A stretch of DNA of 64,000 nucleotides from NCBI RefSeq assembly GCF_000820045.1, contig NZ_CDBJ01000079.1, forward strand, positions 62,001 through 126,000, in the 5' to 3' direction. The notes beneath the pieces were generated by a model, which saw only the letters and a list, made by a program, of their open reading frames with translations, did not search any database and was not told where the DNA came from. The position numbers were made by a program, and so were the translations under genes. The first letter of the stretch is position 1. The number at the start of each line of letters is the position of its first letter. This document shows, piece after piece, positions 40,117 to 49,514 of this stretch. The stretch is from Aeromonas rivuli. Its GTDB lineage: Bacteria > Pseudomonadota > Gammaproteobacteria > Enterobacterales > Aeromonadaceae.

Positions 40117-40244
40117 AACAAGGCTCGTAACGGTGCCGTGGCGCGGCAGATAAAAAGAGGCGACATTGTGCCAGCCCCGGCTTGGCGGTCAAGTCGCGAG
40201 AGGCGGCCAACAACATGGTGTTACAAATCAGGGGCACCAGCAGT

Positions 40245-40486
40245 CAGTTGCCCTGTGTGGGTCAGGGCGGCGAAGCGACTGTGGCGGCAGCAGAGGCATG
40301 AATCTGAGTGCCTGACCAGTTGCCCTGTGTGGGCCAGGGCGGCGAAGCGGCTGCGGCAGCAGCAGGGGCATGAATATAAGTGTCTGACCCGTTGTCCTGT
40401 GCGGATTGGGGACGAAGCGACTGTGGCGGCAGAAGAGAGACGAATAAGTGTCTGACCACTTGGCCTGTATGGGCTAGAATGGCGCG
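40245..40486. repeat. 72-bp imperfect tandem repeats upstream of pdxB
   Basis: Copies at 40245-40316 (72 bp), 40317-40388 (72 bp), 40389-40456 (68 bp) and a partial fourth from 40457. Each begins like CAGTTGCCCTGTGTGGG and ends like AAGTGTCTGAC, with GGCGGCGAAGCG and TGGCGGCAG in the middle. Copies 1 and 2 are very close; 3 has small deletions. The last junction provides the likely pdxB promoter. Confidence 0.85.
40452..40480 (+). promoter_or_regulatory. candidate promoter of pdxB
   Basis: CTGACC (40452-40457), 17-base spacer, TAGAAT (40475-40480); 53 bases before pdxB. The -35 is the conserved end of repeat copy 3; the -10 lies in the partial copy 4. Confidence 0.45.
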
Positions 40487-40532
40487 CCCCTGGCCGATTG
40501 CGCACATCAGTCTTGAACATGAAGAGAGCCCA

Positions 40533-41660
40533 ATGAAGATCGTCGTCGATGAGAATATGCCCCATGCCTGCGAGTTGTTTGCCGAATTTGGCGAGGTGAT
40601 CCCCTTGCCCGGGCGGCATATCAGCGCGGCGGATCTGCAGGATGCCGAGGTGCTGCTGGTGCGATCCGTGACCCGGGTGGATGCCAGCCTGCTCGCCGAC
40701 TGCCCGCGGCTGAGCTTCATTGGCACCGCGACCATAGGCACGGATCATATCGACAAAGCCTTGCTGGCGACGCGCAATATCCCCTTCTTCAGTGCTCCCG
40801 GTTGCAACAAACAGTCGGTGGGGGATTATGTGCTCTCCGCCCTGCTGGTGCTGGCCGAGCGTTATGAGCTGACCCTGGCGGGCATGAGCCTGGCCGTGAT
40901 AGGGGCGGGCAACACGGGAGAGTGCGTGGCGGACAAGGCCGAAGCACTCGGCATGAAGGTGCTGCGCTGCGATCCTCCCCGGGCGAGGGCGCAGACGGAG
41001 GAGGGGCACGAGTTTGTCGACTACCAGACAGCCCTGTCGGCCGACATCGTCAGCTTCCATGTGCCCATCACCTCTGAGGGGCCCGATGCGACCTACCACC
41101 TGCTCGATGCCGCCCACATAGCCGCGTGTCCTGGGGGGCAGATCCTCATCAATGCGTCACGGGGTGAGGTGTGGGACAATCAGGCCCTGCTCACCCGCCA
41201 GCGCGGTGAACGCCCGCTGCGGCTGGTGATGGATGTGTGGGAAAACGAGCCCCATATTCTGGCGGCGCTGGTGGCGCATACCGAGCTTGCCACGCCCCAT
41301 ATTGCCGGCTACAGCCTGGAGGGCAAGGCGCGCGGTACCTGGATGCTCTATCAGGCTCTCTGTGAGCAGACGGGACGCAATCCGCGCGGGGATCTGCACA
41401 CGTTGCTGCCCGCCCCGGAGGTGAGTGCACTCAGCCCTGGACGAGGGGTGGATCAGGGGCTCATCAAGCAGTTGGTCCATCTGATTTACGATGTGCGCCG
41501 CGATGATGCCCGCTTTCGGAACCGACTCGGCATTCAGGGCAGCTTCGATGGCCAGCGCAAGGACTACCCGGAGCGGCGTGAGCTGTCAGCCCTGCGTCTG
41601 ACCGGTCCCTTTGCCGCGTCCCCAGCCCTGGCGGCACTGGGATTTGACTGCCAACCCTGA
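40533..41660 (+). CDS. pdxB: erythronate-4-phosphate dehydrogenase PdxB
   Basis: Second step of the DXP-dependent pyridoxal-phosphate pathway. 375 residues (E. coli 378), D-2-hydroxyacid dehydrogenase fold: start MKIVVDENMPHA, NAD site VIGAGNTGECVADKAEALGM, catalytic Arg (INASRGEVWDN), Glu (DVWENEP) and His (TPHIAGYS), then a C-terminal PdxB dimerisation domain. ATG at 40533 with GAGAG upstream; the open frame before it runs through the repeats. Followed by asd, as usg follows pdxB in E. coli. Confidence 0.96.
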   Translation: MKIVVDENMPHACELFAEFGEVIPLPGRHISAADLQDAEVLLVRSVTRVDASLLADCPRLSFIGTATIGTDHIDKALLATRNIPFFSAPGCNKQSVGDYVLSALLVLAERYELTLAGMSLAVIGAGNTGECVADKAEALGMKVLRCDPPRARAQTEEGHEFVDYQTALSADIVSFHVPITSEGPDATYHLLDAAHIAACPGGQILINASRGEVWDNQALLTRQRGERPLRLVMDVWENEPHILAALVAHTELATPHIAGYSLEGKARGTWMLYQALCEQTGRNPRGDLHTLLPAPEVSALSPGRGVDQGLIKQLVHLIYDVRRDDARFRNRLGIQGSFDGQRKDYPERRELSALRLTGPFAASPALAALGFDCQP

Positions 41661-41746
41661 CCCCATGCCGGGCGTTTGGCTTTTGCCAGCGCGAATGACA
41701 AGTACCACCGATTTACAGTCATAGATAAGCAGGACTCGTCCTGCCG

Positions 41747-41769
41747 CAGGAGGGCTCAGAGCCCTCCTG
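41747..41769. other. hairpin between pdxB and asd
   Basis: CAGGAGGGCT (41747-41756), CAG, AGCCCTCCTG (41760-41769), perfect 10-bp stem without T-run, 12 bases before the asd ribosome site. Could be a processing site or a transcript-stability element. Confidence 0.5.
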
Positions 41770-41790
41770 ATCATTTGAGAGGAGAGAATG

Positions 41791-42807
41791 ATGAGCCAGC
41801 AGTTTAACGTAGCGGTATTGGGCGCAAGTGGCGCCGTGGGTCAAGCCATGATCGAGATCCTGGCAGAGCGAAACTTCCCGGTCGCCACCCTCTATCCCCT
41901 GGCCTCCAGTCGCAGCGCCGGTGACACAGTGCGTTTTGGTGGCAAGCACCTCGATATTCTGGATGTGGAAGAGTTCGACTGGAGCAAGGTCGAGCTAGCC
42001 CTCTTCTCCGCAGGATCCGAGGTGTCCGCCAAGTGGGCGCCTATCGCCGCCGAACAGGGGTGTATCGTCATCGATAACACCTCCTGTTTCCGTTATGAAG
42101 ACGATGTGCCTCTGGTTATTCCGGAAGTGAATCCGGATGCCCTGGCCGATTTTCGCAATCGCAACATCATCGCCAACCCGAACTGCTCCACCATACAGAT
42201 GCTGATGGCGCTCAAGCCCCTGCATGACGAGGTGGGCATTGCCCGCATCAATGTGGCGACCTATCAGTCGGTCTCGGGGTCGGGCAAGGAGGGGGTGAGC
42301 GAACTGGCTGGCCAGACCGCCAAGTTGCTCAACGGCCTGCCGGTAGAGCCCAGCCTCTACCCTCAGCAGATCGCCTTCAACCTGATCCCGCAGATCGATG
42401 AGTTCACCGACAACGGCTACACCCGTGAAGAGATGAAGATGGTGTGGGAGACCCAGAAGATCCTGGGGGATGCCAGCATCGCCGTGAACCCCACCTGTGT
42501 GCGGGTGCCCGTGTTCTACTGCCACGCCGAGGTGCTGCACGTCGAGCTGCATCAGCCCCTGGATGCCGAGCAGGTTAAAGCGCTGCTGCGCGAGGCCCCC
42601 GGTATCAGCCTGTTTGACGAGGATGCCAGCTATCCGACCCCGGTTGGCGACGCCACCGGTCAGGATGACGTCATGGTTGGTCGCATCCGTCAGGATATTT
42701 CTCACCCTTGCGGTATTAATATGTGGATCGTGGCCGATAACGTTCGTAAGGGCGCGGCAACCAACAGTGTGCAAATTGCCGAATTGCTGATCCGCGACTA
42801 CCTGTAA
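41791..42807 (+). CDS. asd: aspartate-semialdehyde dehydrogenase
   Basis: Makes aspartate semialdehyde for lysine, diaminopimelate, threonine and methionine synthesis. 338 residues, Usg/Asd2-type. NADP site VAVLGASGAVGQAMIEIL, catalytic Cys132 in ANPNCSTIQ, QSVSGSGKEGV, and the C-terminal substrate region RVPVFYCHAEVLHVEL. E. coli Usg at this place is a relative without confirmed activity, but here the nucleophile is kept. ATG at 41791 is spaced better from GGAG than ATG at 41788. Confidence 0.93.
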   Translation: MSQQFNVAVLGASGAVGQAMIEILAERNFPVATLYPLASSRSAGDTVRFGGKHLDILDVEEFDWSKVELALFSAGSEVSAKWAPIAAEQGCIVIDNTSCFRYEDDVPLVIPEVNPDALADFRNRNIIANPNCSTIQMLMALKPLHDEVGIARINVATYQSVSGSGKEGVSELAGQTAKLLNGLPVEPSLYPQQIAFNLIPQIDEFTDNGYTREEMKMVWETQKILGDASIAVNPTCVRVPVFYCHAEVLHVELHQPLDAEQVKALLREAPGISLFDEDASYPTPVGDATGQDDVMVGRIRQDISHPCGINMWIVADNVRKGAATNSVQIAELLIRDYL

Positions 42808-42817
42808 GTTCCTGTCG

Positions 42818-42851
42818 ACACTCGGCCTCTCGTCCAAGGGGGGCCGAGTGT
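42818..42851 (+). terminator. hairpin after asd
   Basis: ACACTCGGCC (42818-42827) pairs with GGCCGAGTGT (42842-42851); 14-base loop and no T-run. Weak or Rho-dependent end of asd. Confidence 0.5.
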
Positions 42852-43052
42852 GATCGAAGTTGCAGGAAGCGGCCTCGACATTCCCCCTTAATATCAATTA
42901 ATTAACTTTGCCCCTACACTCGGGCACGAATTGGGTGCTATTTGCGTCGGATGACTGGCTTGAGACTCGAGCCTGATTTATATTGAACCGACTGTTTTGG
43001 GGCAACTATCCAGATTTTTCAATGTGATAGGCCGTCATACGAAGGAACGAAC

Positions 43053-45116
43053 ATGGGACAATCCCGCATAACACTGGCGACGCTTCTCGCGTTAAGTCTG
43101 CTCAACACCACTTCTGCTTCCGCCGAAGAGGCCAGCCGGGATCCCTTCTTCGTGGAGTTGAAGGGACCGGATGAGCCTGCCAGTCAGGTGATCCAGCCGA
43201 CTCAGCCCGCGACGCCGGTGCAGCGTCAGGCCCAGCCTGTGCGCCAGCCACAAGCAGCAGCCCCTCAGAGCGGCCGCCGCTATGGCCCGGTTCGTCCCAC
43301 CGATACGCTCTGGAGTCTCGCGAGCAAGCATCGCCCCTCCAATCGGGTGAGCGTCTATCAGACCATGGTTGCCATCTATGACAAGAACCCCGGCAGCTTC
43401 GCCGATGGCAACATCAATCATATTTTGGTGGGGTCCAGCATCACCCTGCCAAGCGAAGCCGAAGCGCGCCGCCATACGGACGCCCAGGCTCGCCAACGTT
43501 TCAACAGCGATAACGCCAGCTGGAAAGGCTTGAGTCCCAAGTATCTCGCCAGCAAGCAGAGTGCCCAGCCCCAGGCCAGGCAGCCTGTCAAGCCAGCCCC
43601 CAAGCAGACCACCAAGCCCGCCGCCCCATCGGCTGCCCCCATTCCTGCCCCGGTTGTGGCCCCGGTGTTGGCGGTGACCGCCGCCAAGGCAGGCGGTGAG
43701 GTCAACCCCCTCGCCAGCGGCGCACAGCCAACGGTACCGGTATTGGCCAATGCCGCCAGCGGTGCCCCTGCGCCCTTGCCGGTCGCCACCGAAACCGTTC
43801 AGGGCAAGCCAGGTACCGAGATGGCCCTGGCACTGGAAGATGCCAATGCCCAGCTAGGTCAAGTCACCGAGATGAACCACAGGCTCAAGCTGCGGTTGCA
43901 GTCCCTGACCGAAGAGGTCGAGACCCTCAAGGCGCAGCTGCAAGATCAGCTTGTCTTGCAAAAAGAGGTGGCCGAACTCAGGGCCAATCCCGTGCCACCT
44001 GTGGCCGTTGCCCCCCCGCCCCAGAATTGGCTGACGGACTTGCTCGCATCCCCTCTGAACCTGGCCATGGTCATCCTGTTGCCCGTGCTGCTGGTATTGG
44101 CGCTGGTAACCCTCTGGCTGCGGGCCCGTGCTCGCCGCGAGCTGGAAGAGCAGGAGAAGAACCTCTCCGAGACCACCTCCGTGGTGATGGGGCAGGAGAT
44201 GAGCGAGTTCGATCAGCTCATCGGCGCCGACATTGATGAAGAGCCTGTCGCCCGTGCCGCGCCCCACCTCAATGAAGGCGCAGCCCATGAGCCTGAGGAG
44301 GATCTGGATCTGGTCTTTAGCGACGAAGGGGAGCAGGTGCGGGAGTCCGAGATGCGGGATCCTGAGCTGGTGCCCGAGCTTGATCTCGCCGCCGACGAGC
44401 AGTTTGAGCGACCCGAGCGGCCCGAGATGGATCTCGCCAGCGAGTTCAACCCGGCTGCCGATGAGGCGCTGATGAGCGAGGAGGAGCTGCAGGCCGCACT
44501 GTTTGCGGATCTCAATGCCGAGCTTGATGCCGAAGAGGATCGCTTCGCCGCCCAATCCCCTGCTGGCCGTGGGGCCCGTGACGAGGATGATCTGCCGGAG
44601 CTGGACTTCAGCGACCTCGACACCAGCCTGGACGACGAGCCGGCGCCCAGTGTCCATCAAGCATCCCAGACCGCCGACGAATTGCTGGCTGAGTGGGGCA
44701 TGAGCCCTGAGCCCGTCAAGGATCCCAATGAGCTGGCCCTTGCCGATTTCGAGGATGCCTTCGCACAAGTCGAGCCTAGCGAGGAGCTCAAACCCAGGGC
44801 CCAGGCCGCGGCCGATGATTTTGTCGAGATAGACAGCCTGCTGGCCGATGCCAATGCCAACCAGAGCGAGCAGGAGCCGTACCAGGGCTTCTCCCTGAAT
44901 GTGGGGCTGGATGGTTTCCCCGAGGTATTGCCAGAGTCTGGCGGCTTCGACGTGGATGCCGATGATGGCGGCGTGGGTGCCAAGCTGGATCTGGCCCGGG
45001 CTTACCTCGAGATAGATGACAAGGAGAGCGCCCGCGAGCTGCTGGTCGAGGCGTCCGAGCAGGGCAACGACAAGCAACGCAGCGAGGCCGAGAAGCTGCT
45101 CAAGCGGTTGGCCTGA
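43053..45116 (+). CDS. fimV: FimV/HubP-family polar peptidoglycan-binding protein
   Basis: Large membrane scaffold for type IV pilus and polar functions. 687 residues: signal peptide (1-24), LysM-like domain (about 77-133, [31 protein letters not shown]), Pro/Ala-rich region, coiled coil (about 258-310), one membrane segment (about 337-355), long acidic cytoplasmic part, and the C-terminal FimV TPR motif (about 642-686, [20 protein letters not shown]). Located between asd and truA as in Pseudomonas-type genomes. Confidence 0.92.
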   Translation: MGQSRITLATLLALSLLNTTSASAEEASRDPFFVELKGPDEPASQVIQPTQPATPVQRQAQPVRQPQAAAPQSGRRYGPVRPTDTLWSLASKHRPSNRVSVYQTMVAIYDKNPGSFADGNINHILVGSSITLPSEAEARRHTDAQARQRFNSDNASWKGLSPKYLASKQSAQPQARQPVKPAPKQTTKPAAPSAAPIPAPVVAPVLAVTAAKAGGEVNPLASGAQPTVPVLANAASGAPAPLPVATETVQGKPGTEMALALEDANAQLGQVTEMNHRLKLRLQSLTEEVETLKAQLQDQLVLQKEVAELRANPVPPVAVAPPPQNWLTDLLASPLNLAMVILLPVLLVLALVTLWLRARARRELEEQEKNLSETTSVVMGQEMSEFDQLIGADIDEEPVARAAPHLNEGAAHEPEEDLDLVFSDEGEQVRESEMRDPELVPELDLAADEQFERPERPEMDLASEFNPAADEALMSEEELQAALFADLNAELDAEEDRFAAQSPAGRGARDEDDLPELDFSDLDTSLDDEPAPSVHQASQTADELLAEWGMSPEPVKDPNELALADFEDAFAQVEPSEELKPRAQAAADDFVEIDSLLADANANQSEQEPYQGFSLNVGLDGFPEVLPESGGFDVDADDGGVGAKLDLARAYLEIDDKESARELLVEASEQGNDKQRSEAEKLLKRLA

Positions 45117-45131
45117 TGGCCGGATGCAAGC

Positions 45132-45160
45132 AGGGCGACCCCAGGGTCGCCCTTCTTTTT
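45132..45160 (+). terminator. intrinsic terminator after fimV
   Basis: AGGGCGACCC (45132-45141), CA, GGGTCGCCCT (45144-45153), then TCTTTTT. Confidence 0.9.
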
Positions 45161-45182
45161 GGGATATTGGCGGCGGTGTGGG

Positions 45183-45188
45183 TATAAT
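45183..45188 (+). promoter_or_regulatory. -10 box upstream of truA
   Basis: Perfect TATAAT, 38 bases before truA and just after the fimV terminator. No clear -35. Confidence 0.5.
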
Positions 45189-45225
45189 TCGCCGCGTTTT
45201 CTCTCACAGAGCGATAATCAGACTC

Positions 45226-46035
45226 ATGCGAATTGCCTTAGGTATTGAATATGACGGCAGCCGGTATTTTGGCTGGCAGCGTCAACGGGAAGTGATCAGC
45301 GTCCAGCAGGAGCTGGAGAAGGCCCTCAGCCGCATCGCCAACCACGAGGTGAGCATACAGTGCGCCGGGCGCACCGACGCCGGGGTGCATGCCACCGGTC
45401 AGGTGATCCACTTCGATACCCAGGCCATCCGCAGCGAGAGCGCCTGGACGCTCGGGGTGAACTCCAACCTGCCCCCCGACATCGGGGTGCGCTGGGTGAA
45501 GGAGGTGGATGAGGGCTTCCATGCCCGCTTCAGCGCCACCGCCCGTCGCTACCGCTATGTCATCTATAACCACAACTTCCGCCCCGCCATCCTCGGCAGC
45601 GGCGTCAGCCACTACCACGAGACTCTGGACGCGGCCCTGATGCATCAGGCGGGCCAGAGCCTGCTCGGCGAGCGGGATTTCACCTCGTTTCGCGCCGCAG
45701 GTTGCCAATCCAAGAGCCCCTGGCGCAATGTGACCCATCTGTGCGTCAGTCGCAGCGGCCCCTACATAGTGCTGGATATCCGTGCCAATGCCTTCTTGCA
45801 CCACATGGTACGCAACGTCACCGGCTCCTTGCTGCTGGTGGGGCAGGGACTCAAACCCGTGGAGTGGATAGCCGAGGTGCTGGCCGCCAAGGATCGCGAC
45901 ATGGCAGGCCCCACCGCCAAAGCCGGTGGTCTCTATCTGGTCGACGTCGATTATCCCGCCGAACAGGGACTGCCCAGGCTGCCGCTCGGCCCGCTCTGGC
46001 TGCCGGACTCGGCACCGGGTACGACCAGTTTTTAG
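45226..46035 (+). CDS. truA: tRNA pseudouridine(38-40) synthase TruA
   Basis: Makes pseudouridine at positions 38-40 of tRNA anticodon stems. 269 residues (E. coli 270), starting [20 protein letters not shown], with catalytic Asp51 in [14 protein letters not shown] and C-terminal [16 protein letters not shown]. The frame is open back into fimV, but homology and the promoter fix the start at 45226. Confidence 0.97.
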   Translation: MRIALGIEYDGSRYFGWQRQREVISVQQELEKALSRIANHEVSIQCAGRTDAGVHATGQVIHFDTQAIRSESAWTLGVNSNLPPDIGVRWVKEVDEGFHARFSATARRYRYVIYNHNFRPAILGSGVSHYHETLDAALMHQAGQSLLGERDFTSFRAAGCQSKSPWRNVTHLCVSRSGPYIVLDIRANAFLHHMVRNVTGSLLLVGQGLKPVEWIAEVLAAKDRDMAGPTAKAGGLYLVDVDYPAEQGLPRLPLGPLWLPDSAPGTTSF

Positions 46036-46153
46036 TAACTGCGCCCGAAAAATTGTGGTTTAATGATCCGTCGTTTATTGCCATCGAGCCGTAAGTCATT
46101 GAACTATCAAGGCTCGATGCGTATTGTCAGGCACAAAAGCATTAAGGAATTCC

Positions 46154-47017
46154 ATGAGCTGGCTTGAGAAGATCCTTCCCAAGAGCAAGATCACTACCCC
46201 CCGTCGTCATAACATCCCGGAAGGGGTGTGGACCAAGTGCGGATCTTGTGAACAGGTGCTCTACCGGGCAGAGCTGGAGCGCAACCTCGAGGTTTGCCCC
46301 AAATGTAACCATCACATGCGCATTACCGCCCGTGCCCGCCTCGAGTGTTTCCTCGACGCTGATGGTCGCAGTGAAATCGGCGCCGAGTTGGAGCCGCAGG
46401 ATATTTTGAAATTCAAGGATTCCAAGCGCTACAAGGATCGTTTGTCCACCGCCCAGAAAGAGACGGGGGAAAAAGATGCGCTGGTGGTGATGAAAGGAAC
46501 CCTCAAGGGGGTGCCCGTGGTCGCCTGTTCGTTCGAGTTCTCCTTCATCGGGGGTTCCATGTCCTCCGTGGTCGGTGCCCGCTTCGTGCGTGCCGTCGAG
46601 GAGAGCATCAAGGAGGGCCGCGGCCTGGTCTGCTTCTCCACCTCCGGTGGGGCGCGGATGCAGGAAGCCCTGTTCTCCCTGATGCAGATGGCCAAGACCA
46701 GTGCGGCGCTGGACAGGCTCACCAAGGCGGGTCTGCCCTATATCTCGGTGCTGACCGATCCGACCATGGGTGGCGTCTCTGCCAGTCTGGCGATGCTGGG
46801 TGACATCAACGTGGGTGAGCCCAAGGCGCTGATCGGCTTTGCCGGCCCCCGTGTCATCGAGCAGACGGTGCGCGAGAAGCTGCCAGAAGGCTTCCAGCGC
46901 TCCGAGTTCCTGCTGGAGAAGGGTGCCATCGACATGATCATCGACCGCCGCGAGATGCGCGATCGTCTGGCCAGCTTGCTCGCCAAGCTGATGAATACCC
47001 AGGTCGTCGAAGACTGA
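46154..47017 (+). CDS. accD: acetyl-CoA carboxylase carboxyltransferase subunit beta AccD
   Basis: With AccA forms the carboxyltransferase of acetyl-CoA carboxylase, the entry to fatty-acid synthesis. 287 residues. Zinc ribbon Cys29, Cys32, Cys48 and Cys51 ([16 protein letters not shown]), then the crotonase-like core [17 protein letters not shown] and [18 protein letters not shown] at 46154 with AAGGAA upstream; an upstream in-frame ATG at 46124 lacks similarity. folC starts 2 bases after the stop. Confidence 0.97.
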   Translation: MSWLEKILPKSKITTPRRHNIPEGVWTKCGSCEQVLYRAELERNLEVCPKCNHHMRITARARLECFLDADGRSEIGAELEPQDILKFKDSKRYKDRLSTAQKETGEKDALVVMKGTLKGVPVVACSFEFSFIGGSMSSVVGARFVRAVEESIKEGRGLVCFSTSGGARMQEALFSLMQMAKTSAALDRLTKAGLPYISVLTDPTMGGVSASLAMLGDINVGEPKALIGFAGPRVIEQTVREKLPEGFQRSEFLLEKGAIDMIIDRREMRDRLASLLAKLMNTQVVED

Positions 47018-47019
47018 AC

Positions 47020-48288
47020 ATGAGTTCAAACATGCAACAATCTCAAAGCCGGTCGCTGGTCGACTGGCTTTCTTATTTGGAGCAGATCCATCCGGTCAAC
47101 ATCGACATGGGTCTGACACGGGTCGGCATCGTTGCACGGCGCATGGGGCTGACCACCTTGCCCGGCAAGGTGCTCACCGTCGCCGGTACCAATGGCAAGG
47201 GCTCTTCTTGTGCCATGGCGGCCAGTATCCTGATGGCCGCCGGTTACCGGGTCGGGGTCTACTCATCCCCCCATCTGCTGCGTTTTACCGAGCGAGTGCG
47301 CCTCAATGGCCAGGAGCTGGGCGAGCAGGAGCACTGCGCCGCCTTCACCGAGGTGGAAACGGCCCGCGCCGAGATAGCGCTCACCTTCTTCGAGTTTGCC
47401 ACCCTGGCCGCGCTCTGGCTGTTTCGCCGCCATGCCCCGGATGTGGTATTGCTGGAGGTAGGACTGGGGGGCCGGCTCGATGCCACCAATGTGGTGGAGT
47501 CCGATGTGGCCATGATCACCAGCATCGCCCTGGATCATTGCGACTGGCTCGGCGATACCCGCGAGGCAGTGGCGGTGGAGAAGGCGGGAGTCTACCGCAA
47601 GGGGCGAGCCGCCATCAGCGGTGAGCCCAATCCCCCCGCCACCATTGCCAGCGAAGCGGCGCGCCTGGGCGCTCATCTCTATCAGGTAGGCCGTGATTTC
47701 AGTGGTCAAGCCCATGACGATGCCGCGGCTGGCTGGGATTATCGGGGGCTGCAATGCTATCAAGGCCTGCCAATTCCCGCCTTGCCGCTGATGAATGCGG
47801 TGACAGTGCTGGCCGCCCTGGAGCGGCTCGGACTGACGTTGCCCGAGTCGGCCATTCGCCAGGGCTTGAGTGAGGCGCGTCTTGCGGGCCGGATGCAGCG
47901 CTTGCAGACGGATCCGCTGGTCATCGTCGATGTGGCCCACAATCCCCACTCTGCGGCCTATCTGGCCAGTCAGTTGAGCGCCATCCCGTGCCGCGGGGTA
48001 CGCCGCGCCGTGGTCGGCATGCTCAAGGACAAAGACATGGCGGGGTCCCTTGCCGAGCTCGATGGCCTGGTTGATTGCTGGTATCTGGCGAGCCTCACCG
48101 GGCCGCGGGCCGCGACCGCAGGCCAGCTGGCGGATGCCCTGGGGCAGGGGAAGGGGAGCGCGACCCAATATGATGCCGTGTCCGAGGCTTATCAGCAGGC
48201 ACTGGCTGATTCGAGTCCCGCTGATGTGGTCATTGTCTTTGGATCGTTTTACACTGTCGCCGATATTCTGGCGACACAACCGGCCTGA
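47020..48288 (+). CDS. folC: folylpolyglutamate/dihydrofolate synthase FolC
   Basis: Bifunctional enzyme that joins glutamate to dihydropteroate and extends folate polyglutamates. 422 residues (E. coli 422), Mur-ligase fold: WLSYLEQIHPVNIDMGL, P-loop VAGTNGKGSSCAM, VYSSPHLLRFTERVRLNG, LLEVGLGGRLDATN and VDVAHNPHSAAYL. ATG at 47020 is two bases after accD; a second ATG at 47032 is possible. Same order as E. coli accD-folC-dedD. Confidence 0.96.
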   Translation: MSSNMQQSQSRSLVDWLSYLEQIHPVNIDMGLTRVGIVARRMGLTTLPGKVLTVAGTNGKGSSCAMAASILMAAGYRVGVYSSPHLLRFTERVRLNGQELGEQEHCAAFTEVETARAEIALTFFEFATLAALWLFRRHAPDVVLLEVGLGGRLDATNVVESDVAMITSIALDHCDWLGDTREAVAVEKAGVYRKGRAAISGEPNPPATIASEAARLGAHLYQVGRDFSGQAHDDAAAGWDYRGLQCYQGLPIPALPLMNAVTVLAALERLGLTLPESAIRQGLSEARLAGRMQRLQTDPLVIVDVAHNPHSAAYLASQLSAIPCRGVRRAVVGMLKDKDMAGSLAELDGLVDCWYLASLTGPRAATAGQLADALGQGKGSATQYDAVSEAYQQALADSSPADVVIVFGSFYTVADILATQPA

Positions 48289-48338
48289 ATGCGCCACGGG
48301 CGCCGGGCTGGATAGCAACACAAGGGTAGGAGTAAGGT

Positions 48339-49067
48339 TTGGCTTCTAAGTTCCAAAACAGATTGGTGGGCACGGTTATCCTGGTGGCTCTGGTGGTCAT
48401 CTTCTTGCCGGATATGCTCGATGGCCAGAAAATTGCGCAAAAGGATGAGGCGTTCGCGACTATCCCGCTGCGCCCCGAGCTCGAGCCCGCCAAGCCCGCG
48501 CTTCAGGTCTCCGCCGCCAGTACCCTGCCCAGCGATCATGAGGTGAGCAAGCAGCAGGCCAGGGCCGCCGAACAGTGGCAGGTCGAGGAGGTCTCGTCCC
48601 CTGTGACCTTGGGCCAGCAAGGTGGCGCGCCGCACGTGGTCAGCCCGCCGGTTGTCAAGCCGGAGCCCGTGGTGGCCAAGCAGCCAGAGCCGGTCAAGGT
48701 GCAACCCAAGCCCGTGCCAAAGCCCAAGCCTCAGGTCAAGCCGGAGCCCGTCAAGCCACAGATCAAGAGCATGGACGACCTGCTGCAGAGCAAGCAGCTG
48801 GTGGCTCAGGCCGCGCCGGCACCGGCTCAGGGCAGCTGGATCCTCCAGCTTGGCGCCTTCCGCAACAAGGACAGCGTCAATGCGCTGGTGGGCAAGTTGC
48901 GAGCCTCGGGTTACTCGGCCCATACGGTGCCCCGTACTCCGGTACAGGGTCAGATCAACCGGGTCTTCATCGGCCCGGATGTCTCCAAGGCCAAGCTGCA
49001 GAGCATCCAGGCCAAGGTGAGCCAGCAGACCGGCCTGAGCGGCTCAGTGGTAGCGTATAACCCCTGA
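48339..49067 (+). CDS. dedD: cell-division SPOR protein DedD
   Basis: Membrane protein that binds septal peptidoglycan through a SPOR domain. 242 residues: MASKFQNRLVGT start identical in type to E. coli, one membrane segment (about 9-25), Pro/Lys/Val-rich linker (about 110-145), SPOR domain at about 164-240 (WILQLGAFRNKDSVNALVGKL). The start is TTG, supported by TAGGAG upstream and by the conserved N-terminus. The cvpA-purF genes that follow in E. coli are not here. Confidence 0.94.
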   Translation: MASKFQNRLVGTVILVALVVIFLPDMLDGQKIAQKDEAFATIPLRPELEPAKPALQVSAASTLPSDHEVSKQQARAAEQWQVEEVSSPVTLGQQGGAPHVVSPPVVKPEPVVAKQPEPVKVQPKPVPKPKPQVKPEPVKPQIKSMDDLLQSKQLVAQAAPAPAQGSWILQLGAFRNKDSVNALVGKLRASGYSAHTVPRTPVQGQINRVFIGPDVSKAKLQSIQAKVSQQTGLSGSVVAYNP

Positions 49068-49108
49068 TGAGAGGGGATAACCACCGACATCTGTGCACAG
49101 AGCTCAAA

Positions 49109-49140
49109 TAAAAAGACCGCGCCTTGGCGCGGTCTTTTTA
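49109..49140. terminator. bidirectional terminator between dedD and tusE
   Basis: TAAAAAGACCGCGCC (49109-49123), TT, GGCGCGGTCTTTTTA (49126-49140): perfect palindrome with A/T ends, strong in both directions. Confidence 0.92.
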
Positions 49141-49149
49141 TTGGCTGTC

Positions 49150-49494
49150 TTAGATGCATTTCACCGGCTTGGGCAGACCCGCTATCTTGGTCGCCTGCTT
49201 GGCGGGCCCCAGGGGGAACAGCTTGTAGAGATAGCGGCTGTTGCCCTTCTGGGGGCCGAACTGCTTCTCCATCGCCTTGACCAGGGCGCGAATGGCGGGG
49301 GAGGTATTGAACTCCAGATAGAAGGCCCGCACGAAGCGCACCACTTCCCAATGGGATTCGCCCAGCTCGATACTCTCTTGGGCGGCCAGCACCACGGCCA
49401 GCTCCTCACTCCAGTCATTCACATTGAGCAGATAGCCCTTGGTATCGGTCTCGATAGTGCGCCCGTTGAATGTCAGCACCGGATTATCAGACAT
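49150..49494 (-). CDS. tusE: sulfurtransferase TusE (DsrC family)
   Basis: Last carrier of the Tus sulfur relay that supplies MnmA for 2-thiouridine in tRNA. 114 residues: [29 protein letters not shown], and the C-terminal arm PKPVKCI with the reactive Cys113 next to last. Family length about 109-112. Neighbours yccS and yccA also flank this region in E. coli. Confidence 0.95.
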   Translation of the reverse strand: MSDNPVLTFNGRTIETDTKGYLLNVNDWSEELAVVLAAQESIELGESHWEVVRFVRAFYLEFNTSPAIRALVKAMEKQFGPQKGNSRYLYKLFPLGPAKQATKIAGLPKPVKCI

Positions 49495-49514
49495 GCGTGC
49501 CTCCTTGGGGCAAG

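Larger units (their letters stand above)
40117..40532. other. intergenic region between the PAP2 gene and pdxB
   Basis: About 415 bases; the right part (40245-40486) is filled by tandem repeats described separately, the left part shows nothing recognisable. No gene supported. Confidence 0.6.

Noticed and set aside
40245-40486. CRISPR-like array
   Set aside because: Units are contiguous 68-72 bp repeats without spacers, and no cas genes are nearby.
41661-41790. Possible lysine riboswitch before asd
   Set aside because: The gap is about 130 bases and shows only simple hairpins, without the conserved lysine-riboswitch core.
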